The notes below the pieces were generated by a model. That model searched no databases. It had not been told where the DNA came from and worked only from the letters and a program-made list of their open reading frames with translations. DNA of 64,000 bases. Source: CAVWXT01 sp963759115. Lineage in GTDB: Bacteria > Planctomycetota > Planctomycetia > Pirellulales > Thermoguttaceae. The translations under genes and the position numbers were made by a program. The DNA lies in assembly GCA_963759115.1 (NCBI GenBank), contig CAVWXT010000005.1, positions 558,001 to 622,000 of the forward strand. Reading direction: 5' to 3'. Shown one piece after another: positions 56,060 to 64,000 of the stretch (position 1 is its first letter; each line of letters begins with the position of its first letter).

Positions 56060-56379
56060 ACTCGAACTCCTTCTTTCACTGCATCGGTCGGGTAAGCCGT
56101 TATCAGAAATCCTTCGCCGTTGAGTCGCTTGGCGACGGCACAGATCCAACGCCGCCCAGCTTTCTGGCCGTAGAACAAATAGACCGTGTTGTCGCCGCGG
56201 CTTGCCCTGATTTCCTCGGGGCTGGCCAGCACGTCCCGGACCACTGCCTCGCAGCCAGCCATGATCGGATGCTTAATCGTGACAATCACCTCCCAATAGG
56301 CTCGCGAAACGCGAACCTTAAAGCCCAAGGGAGTGGATACCTCAAACAGCAAGTTGTCCGGGGAGGGACTAATCGTCAT
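56047..56379 (-). CDS. DUF4258/RelE-like putative toxin
   Basis: The 110-residue product has FKVRVSRAYWEVIVTIKHPI, EEIRASRGDNTVYLFYGQKA and GRRWICAVAKRLNGEGFLITAYPTDAVKEG. The HPxMxG opening and RxSxxDxxVxLFY...VxAYPTD order resembles nuclease-fold toxins next to DUF2283 proteins. The function is inferred from this and the overlap with the DUF2283 gene. Confidence 0.65.
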   Translation of the reverse strand: MTISPSPDNLLFEVSTPLGFKVRVSRAYWEVIVTIKHPIMAGCEAVVRDVLASPEEIRASRGDNTVYLFYGQKAGRRWICAVAKRLNGEGFLITAYPTDAVKEGVRVWPA

Positions 56380-56508
56380 CGCACGCCCCTCAGAGCTTCT
56401 TCACAGGCGGTCGCAGCGCCTTGTCTGATCGAAACATGGTCACTCCACGGATTATGATGAAGGATATCCCTCCTTCTAAGGGGAGTCAACCCCTTTGGCC
56501 AGTCGTAT

Positions 56509-57141
56509 TTATTCCGGCTGGATCCGCACACGGCGGCCTTCGACCGTCACTCGCCCTGCGGCGATCAATCGCAGCGCCTCGGGATAGGCCTCGCACTCGG
56601 CCTCGAACACCCGCGCGGCCAGTGTTTCCGGCGTGTCGTCGTCGAGCACGGGAACGGCCCTTTGCAGAATCACCGGGCCGTGGTCGTACTGATTGTCGGC
56701 GAGGTGGACCGTGCAGCCGCTGAGCTTGGCGCCATAGGCCAACACGGCCTCGTGGACGCGGTGGCCGTAGAACCCTTCGCCACAAAAGGCCGGGACGAGC
56801 GCCGGATGGATGTTCACCACGCGGCCGGCGAAATCCTCGGGGATCGTCAACCGCTTGAGGAACCCGCCCATCACGACCAGGTCGGCCCGCTCGCCGCGGC
56901 AGTGGTCGAAGATGGCGCGGCTGAAGTTGTCCTGCGTGGCGAAGCCCTTGCGGTCGACCACGACGCTGGGGATGTTGGCGTCGCGGGCGAATTGCAGTCC
57001 CCGTGCCGTCGGGCTGCTGGAGAGAACCAAAACGATCTCCACGGGCAATTGGCCGGCGTGGATCTTCTCGATGAAGTTGCGGAGCGTGGTTCCCCCGCCG
57101 GAAATCAGGACGGCAACGCGGAAGGAATGGGGAGAACGCAT
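56509..57141 (-). CDS. purN: Phosphoribosylglycinamide formyltransferase
   Basis: PurN formylates GAR in purine synthesis. The 210-residue product has FRVAVLISGGGTTLRNFIEK, a middle MGGFLKRLTIPEDFAGRVVN, the active-site block NIHPALVPAFCGEGFYGHRV, GCTVHLADNQYDHGPVILQR with the catalytic Asp, and an ending ECEAYPEALRLIAAGRV. The signature NIHPSLLP is changed to NIHPALVP, seen in other members. Intact. Confidence 0.93.
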   Translation of the reverse strand: MRSPHSFRVAVLISGGGTTLRNFIEKIHAGQLPVEIVLVLSSSPTARGLQFARDANIPSVVVDRKGFATQDNFSRAIFDHCRGERADLVVMGGFLKRLTIPEDFAGRVVNIHPALVPAFCGEGFYGHRVHEAVLAYGAKLSGCTVHLADNQYDHGPVILQRAVPVLDDDTPETLAARVFEAECEAYPEALRLIAAGRVTVEGRRVRIQPE

Positions 57142-57145
57142 TCAA

Positions 57146-57343
57146 TCATCTCCCGGCTTTCGTCCGGGCTGTCGCAACCTTCGCCCAAAACTCCCGCTGC
57201 CAAGGAGACTCGGTGGCTCGGGATTCGAGAAAGGCGAAGTACGACGAAAACTCGTCCTTGCGAGAATTATATTCGGCGCACAGCTTCCGTTGAGCGTTGC
57301 GCTTCATCTCGACGCAATCCCAGGTTTTCTTAGGCTGCGTCAT
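57146..57343 (-). CDS. Small hypothetical protein
   Basis: The ATG at 57343 gives MTQPKKTWDCVEMKRNAQRK, 65 residues, charged and helical, ending AKVATARTKAGR. It lies four bases upstream of purN on the same strand. Short proteins with a WDCVEMKRxxQ start occur in toxin-antitoxin settings and elsewhere; I cannot name a function. Confidence 0.55.
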   Translation of the reverse strand: MTQPKKTWDCVEMKRNAQRKLCAEYNSRKDEFSSYFAFLESRATESPWQREFWAKVATARTKAGR

Positions 57344-57372
57344 CGTCGACCGCCTTTGTCTTTTCAGAACGG

Positions 57373-57585
57373 TTACGCAAAAACCAGGCGATGGCCCTTT
57401 GGGCCGGGGATCGGATCGCCGAACTCTCTTGCCGTGTCGATCCAAAGTTGCATGGCCGCTTTTGCGTTGGCTAACGCCTCCTCATGCGTGTTGCCGTGAG
57501 CCATGCAGCCGGGAAGTTCGGGAAACTCCGCGACAAACGCTCGATCTTCGTCGCTCCAGTAGATAATGACTTCATACTTGTCCAT
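57373..57585 (-). CDS. hicB: HicB-type antitoxin
   Basis: From ATG 57585 the product MDKYEVIIYWSDEDRAFVAE continues FPELPGCMAHGNTHEEALAN and AMQLWIDTAREFGDPIP, the degenerate RNase H-like fold of HicB. It has no DNA-binding tail. It overlaps the HicA stop by one base (TGATG). Confidence 0.9.
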   Translation of the reverse strand: MDKYEVIIYWSDEDRAFVAEFPELPGCMAHGNTHEEALANAKAAMQLWIDTAREFGDPIPGPKGHRLVFA

Positions 57586-57839
57586 CAACTCTTGTCTCCC
57601 AGCTTGTATTTCACGATCACATTGCGGACTTGGCGAACTTGATAAGGCTTGGCCTTGTTTCCATCCTTCTGAAGGTTGACCTTCTCCGTGATGCCGGCTT
57701 TCCGAAATAGATGGTGACTGCCCCGTACGCGAAGTTCAAATCCAAAATGGACCAGCAGATTGCACAGATCCTCGAATGCGATATTGGCGTCGCTTCTGCC
57801 ATCGACAATGTAAGCCAGCAGTTTCTCCCATCTCCCCAT
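57585..57839 (-). CDS. hicA: HicA-type mRNA interferase toxin
   Basis: The 84-residue product has the dsRBD-like HicA fold with the catalytic histidine in RVRGSHHLFRKAG and the closing VRQVRNVIVKYKLG. The N-terminal helix (SDANIAFEDLCNLLVHFGF) is usual. Paired with hicB downstream. Confidence 0.9.
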   Translation of the reverse strand: MGRWEKLLAYIVDGRSDANIAFEDLCNLLVHFGFELRVRGSHHLFRKAGITEKVNLQKDGNKAKPYQVRQVRNVIVKYKLGDKS

Positions 57840-57903
57840 ACGTGTAGTCTACATCAAGGGGCCACGGCTGACAACCGCGTCCTATTGTCCCTCATCGCCG
57901 TTA

Positions 57904-59262
57904 GGACTTGTTCAAAAATAACTTAGCCGTTTCGTTTTCGTGGACAGATGGTGTAGTTCCATTTGGGTAGGACGGTATGTCGCAACAGCCGCACGGTTGC
58001 CTTCGCTTCGTCGGACACCTTGACTTTGGTCGGGTAGAGCTTGGTGTCCAACGATGCGCGGCAGCGAAAGCCCGTGCTCGACCGTGTCGTGCGGATGTTC
58101 TTCAGCATGACTTCGTAACTGGTCAGTGGCTCGCCGGCCCAATTGGCACTGATGAGGTTGAACATGCGGTGCTCGATCGGGTTCCACTTGGAGGCTCCTG
58201 CGGGATAATGCCCGACCGTGATCGTCAATCTGAATTCGTCAGCCAATTCTTGCAGGCCCACCTTCCAAGCCCAACAACGGTTGCCGTTGGCACCTCCGCT
58301 GTCGGCTTCGATGGCCAACCGAGACACACCCGAGTACCGACGCCGCCCAACCTTCAGCCACCACGAGCGAATGGCACGCACGGCAAAGGTCGCTGTCTGA
58401 TGAGTTGTGCCGATCACGACATAGCCCTCATTGCGATTCTCGTCATAGATGCCGTAGGGATAGGCGCGGCCGCGGGCCAGTGTGGGAAAGTCGTGGTCCA
58501 GCACGTCGCGGTCCTCACACCGCCAACTGCGTCCGTTATTTTTGAAGTTGCCCACCAACTCCTTTTTCTTCGTATCCACACTGATTACCGGCCACCCTTG
58601 CCGTTGGAATCGCCGTCGCCGACGTCCCAACAGGCGGAATTGCTGATCCCGATAGGGATCTCTCTTCCCACCCAACCGCTTGCGGTTCGATCGCAACGAG
58701 TACTTCTGTGCTCGCAGCAACCGAGCCACCGTCACGTGCCCGACCGGTACGCCACGTCGCGTCAATGCAGCGGCCAGGTTGCGGGTGGTCTTGTGCGTCC
58801 ACCGCAGACCACCCATCGGATCGCCAGCCGTCGCATCCCGCAACAGCCCCTTCAACAACTCCCGCACACGTGGCGTTTTTTTTCGACTCGTTTTCGTCCG
58901 CCGCCGGGACGCCGTACTCGCTCTGAAGACGCCACCTGTCCGCGTTCGCTTTCGCGCAATCCCCGGCGGATTGTCATACGGCTCAGGCCGGTGATTTCCG
59001 CCACCAACTGGACGCCCCCGTGTCCGCGTTGCCGGGCCACGATCCCGGCGAACAACCGCCGACTCCGTTCGTCCAACTCGGCCATCACTCGATTGATGGC
59101 CCGATGGTACGCAACCAAATCCGCATCGCTACGCGAGCGACATCCTCGGCAGCGACACCGGCGAATGCGCCTGCAATCCTTGTCTGCCATGACCGTCTCT
59201 CCATCCATGGAAGCGGAATACGCAGATTATACAAACGGCTAACTTATTTTTGAACAGCGACT
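57904..59262 (-). mobile_element. ISAzo13-type insertion sequence, copy 2
   Basis: This 1359-base copy of the element at 5765-7122 is inverted. TA flanks both ends (57902-57903 and 59263-59264). It lies in the last part of an HNH endonuclease gene; removing it and one TA restores an open frame that continues 15 codons to a stop at 57854. Confidence 0.92.
57923..59208 (-). CDS. ISAzo13-family DDE transposase, one frame change at A8
   Basis: The N-terminal frame ends just after the A8 run (GGGRKRVEKK), and the -1 frame carries the rest: TPRVRELLKGLLRDATAGDP, D in VISVDTKKKE, D in AIEADSGGAN, E in WNPIEHRMF, ending PKWNYTICPRKRNG. Unlike copy 1 there is no second break, so only the A8 shift separates the frames. 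Programmed slippage would yield a protein of about 428 residues. Confidence 0.88.
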
Positions 59263-59658
59263 TAGGGCGATATCCTGTTTTTCGCGAAGGTCTTTCAGGT
59301 ATTCTTGGACTCTGCGGATCAAGAGCGTGCGATCTTCCTCGGTCAGGTCGCTCAGCCCGCTCCACCGGGGCTCTCCAAGAGCAGGATCGAACTGTGGATT
59401 CGACTTGTGCTTTAACTTATGACAGGAGGCGCACGCCATCGCAAAGTTGGCAAGCGCGTTGGAAAGACCCTTGTATTTCGCCTGCGGAAGGATATGGTCC
59501 CCCTCCTGCGCCCGGAATACTGCAGCGCCGACAAGCAGGTCGATCCCGCAATATTCGCACTTGCAGTCTGATTGAACCCAGACCTCGTCCAGCCAATGAC
59601 CGTGCATTTTGGGGTTGTCGTTGAAAACTCGGCAGGCTTTCTTGTAGTCCTTCGCCAT
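59239..59658 (-). CDS. HNH endonuclease, C-terminus replaced by IS
   Basis: The product starts MAKDYKKACRVFNDNPKMHG and has an HNH core: CKCEYCGIDLLVG, then GDHILPQAKYKGLSNALANF and MACASCHKLKHKSNP. Two CxxC pairs suggest a structural zinc. The last natural residues before the IS are KQDIAL; the following SRCSKIS is encoded by the IS end. The original tail (TAMRDNRTRLSAVAP) lies beyond the IS at 57854-57901. The catalytic part is complete, so activity may survive. Confidence 0.8.
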   Translation of the reverse strand: MAKDYKKACRVFNDNPKMHGHWLDEVWVQSDCKCEYCGIDLLVGAAVFRAQEGDHILPQAKYKGLSNALANFAMACASCHKLKHKSNPQFDPALGEPRWSGLSDLTEEDRTLLIRRVQEYLKDLREKQDIALSRCSKIS

Positions 59659-59667
59659 TCGTCGAAC

Positions 59668-62600
59668 CTATGGCTGCGCTGCCGCAACATATAGCGTAAT
59701 CGCGATTTCGCCAATCTGGATGTTGATTGGGTCGGCCCTGGCAATCACGGCGCTCTCGATCGCAGTTGCCAACGTTTCTCCACAAATGTAATTCCGGAAT
59801 TGATCGATCGCCGCATTGAGCTCGTGCGATTCCGTTACCACGCCAACAGCAATCCGATCGGTGAACTGGCAGCCCATCTCCTTGCGGCGGTCTTGAATGG
59901 TGCGGACCAACTCGCGGGCGAGCCCTTCGCGGATCAGATCCTCGGTCAGTTCCGTGGCCAGCACCACGACCACCGCGTGTCCCTGGGCGGCCGCCCAACC
60001 TTCCTTGGCCTGAAGACGCACTTGAATGTCGTCGCGAGTCGAGCGTGACCGGCCCGTCGGGCAGCGGCAGCGTGATGCTCCCCTTGGCCTCCAGTTCGCC
60101 GAGCAGCCGGCCGCCGTCGGCCTCGGCCAGCAGCTTCCGCACCGCCGGCAGACGCTTGCCCAGCCGCGGGCCAAGCCGCTTCAGGTCGGGCAGAACGGTG
60201 TAGGTGATGTACTGGTCGGCCTTCTCGGTGAACTCCACCCGCTTGACGTTCAACTCGTCGCAGATCAGCGAGGCATGTTCTTCCAGCCACGCCTGGTGGG
60301 TGTTGTCGGCCAGCACGACCTCGACCTGTTTGAGCGGCTGACGGACTTTGAGCTTCGCGCCCATCCGCGCGCTGCGGCCCAGCGAGACAATCTCCCGCAT
60401 CAGCGCCATCCGCTCGGAAAGCTGCTGCGTCGATGCCGCGGCGTCGCCGGCGGGATAGTCGCACAAGATGGACGCTTTCGGCCGGCCGCTTCTCGCTCGG
60501 CCGGCCGTCGAACGCCGCCACCGCCAGGTTCTGCCACATCGCCTCGGCCAGGAACGGCACGAACGGCGCGATCAGCTTGCAGGTCGTCAGCAGGCACTCG
60601 TAAAGCGTCCAATAGGCGTCGCTCTTGTCGGCCGACTCTTGACCTTTTCGCTGCTCCAAAAACGGTCGCGGCTGCGGCGAACGTACCAGTTGCTCAGGGC
60701 GTCGACGAACTCCGTCAGCCGCGCGCAGGCGGCGAAGTTGTCGTAGGCGTCCATCCGCTCGACGACCGCCGCGGCCGTGCGGTTCAGTTCGCTGAGAATC
60801 CAGCGGTCCAATTCGCCGCGCTCGGCCACCGGCCGGTAGTCCGTGGCCGTGGCCAGAACGTCCGGGCGCAAGCTGGCCCGGACGCCGGCACCACGAATGG
60901 CCGCCGCCGGGTCGAAGCCGTCGATGTTGGCATAGATCACGAAGAAACTGTAGACGTTCCACAGCCGCAGCAGGAACTCGGGGATGCAGTCCTTGATGGC
61001 CTGCTCGCTGTAGCGGATCGAGGTCCACGGCGGCTGGTTGGCGAAGAAGTACCACCGCAGGGCGTCGGCCCCGTAGCGGTCGAAAATCTCGTTCGGCTCG
61101 CGGTAGTTCCGCTTGCTCTTCGACATCTTCCCGCCGTCCTCGCCCAGCATCAGCCCCAGCACGATGCAGTTGCGGAACGGATGCGGATAAGGCGATCGCC
61201 GGCTGCGAGCGCCGCGTTGGACGAGCTTGCGCTCCGACTCCTCGCTGAACAACAGCGTGCTGATGGCCAGCAGACTGTAAAACCAGCCGCGGGTCTGGTC
61301 GAGGGCCTCGCTGATGAAGTCGGCGGGAAACTGGCCGTGGAACCGCTCGGCCGAGCCCGGCTGGTGCGGATATCCCCACTGGGCAAACGGCATCGCCCCG
61401 GAGTCGAACCAGCAGTCGATCACCTCGGGCACCCGCCGCATCCGCGCCCGGCGGCCTTGGGCGAGTCGTAGGTGATGGCGTCGATATACGGTTTGTGGAC
61501 GCGCAGATCGTCGGGCAGATCGGGATTCTCCTTCTTGGCCTTCTGCCAGACCTCGGTGCCCGTCACGCCCGGCTTGGCCAGCAGTTCGGCGTAGCTGCCG
61601 ACGGCCTCCGTGTAGCCGGTCTTCTCGCAGACCCAGATCGGCAGCGGCGTGCCCCAGTAGCGCTCGCGCGAGAGGGCCCAATCGACGTTCGTCTCCAGGA
61701 AATTGCCGAACCGCCCGTCGCGGATGTGCTCCGGCAGCCAGTTGATGCGGCTGTTGTTGGCCAGCATCTTTTCCTTGAAGGCCGTCGTGCGGATGAACCA
61801 GCTCTTGCGAGGATATTGGATCAGCGGGTCTTCTTCGGCCCGCCAGCAGAACGGATAGTCGTGAACGTACTGCTCCTGATGAAACAGCATGCCCTCGGCC
61901 TTCAGTTGGCGGATGATGTCGCGGTCGCAGTCTTTGACCCAGCGGCCCTGATATTCGGGCGTTTCGGCCGTGAACGTGCCGTCGGGGGCCACCGAGCAGA
62001 TCAGCGGCGGAGACTTCGCCCTCGACAAACAGCGCTTGCTCGTCCTGAAGAGCACTCGAAGTCGTCTTCGCCGAACGCCGGGGCCAGATGCACCAGCCCT
62101 GTTCCTGTGTCGAGGGTGACGAAACTCCCAGGGACAACACGCCATGCAACGAATTCCTCGGCCTTGGCTAGCTCGCGGTCGTACAGTCGCTTGTATTCCG
62201 GACTGTTGCGGAAATGGCACCGATTCTCATAGTACATCCGTCTAGTGGCAAGACCGCTCGTGTCGGTTCGTAACTTGCCCTTCCTTTGGCCATCGCGGGC
62301 GTAGTAGTAATCAAACGGCGGCCTATAACGACAGCCGATGAGGTCTCGCCCCTTGACCAGTCGGCTTACATGAAAGCTCTTTCCGGACTTGCTCTTTATG
62401 GCATCAATAAGTGCAGACGCGATCATCAGCTTTCGCTGCTCGCCTTCGACTGCCACTATCGAGTATTCCAGGTCGGGCTTGACCGCGGCGAACTGGTTGC
62501 TGGGCAGCGTCCAGGGGTCGTGGTCCAGACCAGCAGATCCACGTCGCACAAGCCCTCACCCTGGCCCTCTCCCAAAGGGAGAGGGGACACCAGCGGAAAC

Positions 62601-63227
62601 CGCACGTATACGCTCGGGTCGGCCACTTCGCGGTAGCCCTGACCGACCTCGCCGGAACTCAGCGCCGTGCCGCCTTGGGCCCACCACCAAACGATCTTGT
62701 GCCCCTGATAGAGCAGGCCGCGGTCGAAAAGGGTTTTCAGCGCCCACCAAACGCTCTCCACGTAGCTTTGGTGGAAAGTGACGTAAGCCTCGTCCAGATG
62801 AATCCAGAAGCCCAGCCGCTCGGTTAATTGCTCCCACTGCTGGGTGTAGCGGAAGACGCTCTCCACGCACTTGCGGATAAACGGCTCAATGCCGAAGGCC
62901 TCGATCTCCTCCTTCGAGTGGATGCCCAACTCCTTGCAGACCTCGACCTCGACGGGCAGGCCGTGGGTATCCCAGCCGGCCTTCCGCTGGCAGAGGTATC
63001 CGCGCATGGTCTTGTAGCGGGGGAAGAGGTCCTTGATGGACCGCGTCAGGCAGTGGCCCGGATGGGGTAGGCCGTTGGCCGTCGGCGGGCCTTCGTAGAA
63101 CACGAATGGCGGCCGGCCGGCCCGTGGCAGCCAGCGATTTCTCGTAGATTCCCCGCGTTTTCCAGAACTGGGAGATCTCTTCTTCGAGTTTGGGGAAGGA
63201 GACGGAGCTTTCGACGGGCTTGAACAT
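59668..63227 (-). CDS. ileS: Isoleucyl-tRNA synthetase, frameshifted, with REP insertion
   Basis: IleS charges tRNA-Ile. The ATG at 63227 starts MFKPVESSVSFPKLEEEISQ. Then come FYEGPPTANGLPHPGHCLTR (HIGH motif), GWDTHGLPVEVEVCKELGI, LLVWTTTP with WTLPSN after a shift, FVTLDTGTGLVHLAPAFGED in the editing domain, PRKSWFIRTTAFKEKMLANN, PEVIDCWFDSGAMPFAQWGY, GGKMSKSKRNYREP (KMSKS) and the long C-terminal anticodon region. The frame shifts at least five times. A common palindromic REP (62551-62586) encodes about 16 extra residues (PLPLGEGQGEG) after VRFPLV. Length and motifs fit the eukaryote-like IleS2 type. Confidence 0.9.
62551..62586. repeat. REP-type palindrome inside ileS
   Basis: CCCTCTCCC and GGGAGAGGG (62565-62573 and 62577-62585) form a hairpin with an AAA loop, preceded by AGCCCTCACCCTGG. 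This sequence type is known as a dispersed repeat in many bacteria. It is read in frame through ileS as PLPLGEGQGEG. Confidence 0.75.
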
Positions 63228-63424
63228 GGGATACTAGCTGTGTGATCGGACCAAAACCGCTAATCTTAGCACGTTCGGGGGTGGATTCAATCCGTGCAGC
63301 GATTCGTGCGTCAACCCGTGGAATGTGACGGAACGCAGAGCAAGGTGTTGTCGATACGCGAGCAATTTGGCATAATGTAGGAGTTGGCTCCTCGTGTCAG
63401 CTCGTTGCCGTAATCGCGATCTCT

Positions 63425-64000
63425 ATGGCAGACGAAAATCGCTGTTGATTCGTTTCTAGGACCTCCTGCGGCAGAGCGATCTGGTATCGGACGACCAGAT
63501 GCTGGCGCTGATGGCCGAGTTCCAGCGGTGCCGACACGGGGCCCGAGAGTGCGCAGAAGCTGGCCGACGAGTTGGTCAAGCGGGAAGTCTTGACCGCCTG
63601 GCAGGCGGAAATGCTGCTGCAAGGGAAGCATCGCGGCTTCCGTCTCGGCCCCTACCGCATCCTCAGACCCCTCGGCCAAGGGGGCATGAGCAAGGTCTTC
63701 CTGGGCGAGCACGAGATGATGCGCCGCCGCTGCGCGATCAAGGTCCTGCCCAGCAAGTACGAGGAAGACCCCGACCTGTTGAATCGCTTTCATCTTGAAG
63801 CGAGGGCGATTGCGGCCCTCGATCATCCGAACATCGTTCGGGCCTACGACTTCAACAAGGACGTGCGGTACGGCAAAGAGATCCACTATCTGGTGATGGA
63901 GTACGTCGAAGGCCCGGACCTGCGGCGGATGGTCGAGGAACAGGGCCCGTTGGATTACCGCAAGGCGGCCGATTTCATCTGCCAGGCGGCCGAAGGACTT
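63425..64000 (+). CDS. Ser/Thr protein kinase, N-terminal part (cut by window end), frameshifted
   Basis: The kinase frame is clear from about 63535: ESAQKLADELVKREVLTAWQ, AEMLLQGKHRGFRLGPYRIL, glycine loop LGQGGMSKVFLGEH, RRRCAIKVLP with the ATP lysine, LDHPNIVRAYDFNKD and IHYLVMEYVEGPDLRRMVEE. The preceding piece (DLLRQSDLVSDDQMLALMAE) is the usual planctomycete lead-in to such kinases and lies in another frame, so the frame breaks near 63530 and near 63455; the ATG at 63425 is a tentative start. The catalytic loop is beyond the window. Confidence 0.85.

Noticed and set aside
1..64000. tRNA, rRNA or tmRNA genes
   Set aside because: Looked for cloverleaf cores and rRNA signatures; none was convincing by eye. 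A covariance search would be decisive.

Overview
The window looks like chromosomal DNA of a planctomycete (order Pirellulales or a relative). Reasons: high GC; secreted sulfatase-maturation-type (FGE-like), GH29 fucosidase and neutral-ceramidase-like proteins; a FecR-domain protein with a C-terminal region familiar from planctomycetes; large Ser/Thr kinases; a DDE transposase of the Rhodopirellula/ISAzo13 type; and many dispersed palindromes. No rRNA, tRNA or CRISPR array was recognised.

Layout. 1-3.3 kb: MFS transporter end, a URO-D-like protein, a FecR-domain protein. 3.3-11.7 kb: one IS110-family and two ISAzo13-type insertions, a 0.33 kb palindromic element, a lysozyme-like gene split by an IS, a ceramidase-like gene, a 2Fe-2S ferredoxin and a zinc-ribbon protein. 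12-27.7 kb: Hint-domain protein, Ser/Thr kinase, fucosidase, a second glycosidase, lpxK, toxin remnants, aldo/keto reductase, TPR protein, double-domain esterase. 28.0-31.3 kb: five small same-strand genes separated by attC-like sites, read here as an integron cassette array with no integrase in view. 31.3-37.4 kb: second IS110 copy, serine acetyltransferase, Uma2, two toxin-antitoxin-like loci. 37.4-49 kb: housekeeping block (EF-G-like, hisA, LysM protein, rsmH, mraZ, glycosyltransferase, queA, MntA/HepT, Nudix, cysteine desulfurase). 49-52.9 kb: two inverted IS110 copies bracketing a REP-associated tyrosine transposase (RAYT). 53-64 kb: NifX-like/DUF134 pair, IscA-like, acylphosphatase, ABC permease, purN, HicAB, second ISAzo13 copy inside the end of an HNH gene, ileS, and the start of another Ser/Thr kinase.

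Main result. All four IS110-family copies (three structurally intact) sit at the same point and in the same orientation inside one short repeat, TAAAGGGGTCGGGAGTCTTT. The same repeat, in inverted orientation, flanks the RAYT gene, so it is probably the RAYT's REP sequence. The IS has IS1111-type subterminal inverted repeats (ATAACCGCC) and a 470-base non-coding 3' end. That end contains a hairpin whose arms match the two halves of the target (9 of 9 bases and 5 bases), a good candidate for the target-binding loop of a bridge RNA. The picture is an RNA-guided IS parasitising REP sites made by a domesticated transposase.

Other points. A clean three-way-junction RNA lies between mraZ and rsmH. 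Palindromic repeats lie inside lpxK and ileS. Single-base frameshifts occur in more than twenty genes, including essential ones; most are probably sequence errors, so frameshifted genes are annotated as single loci with the shift positions given.
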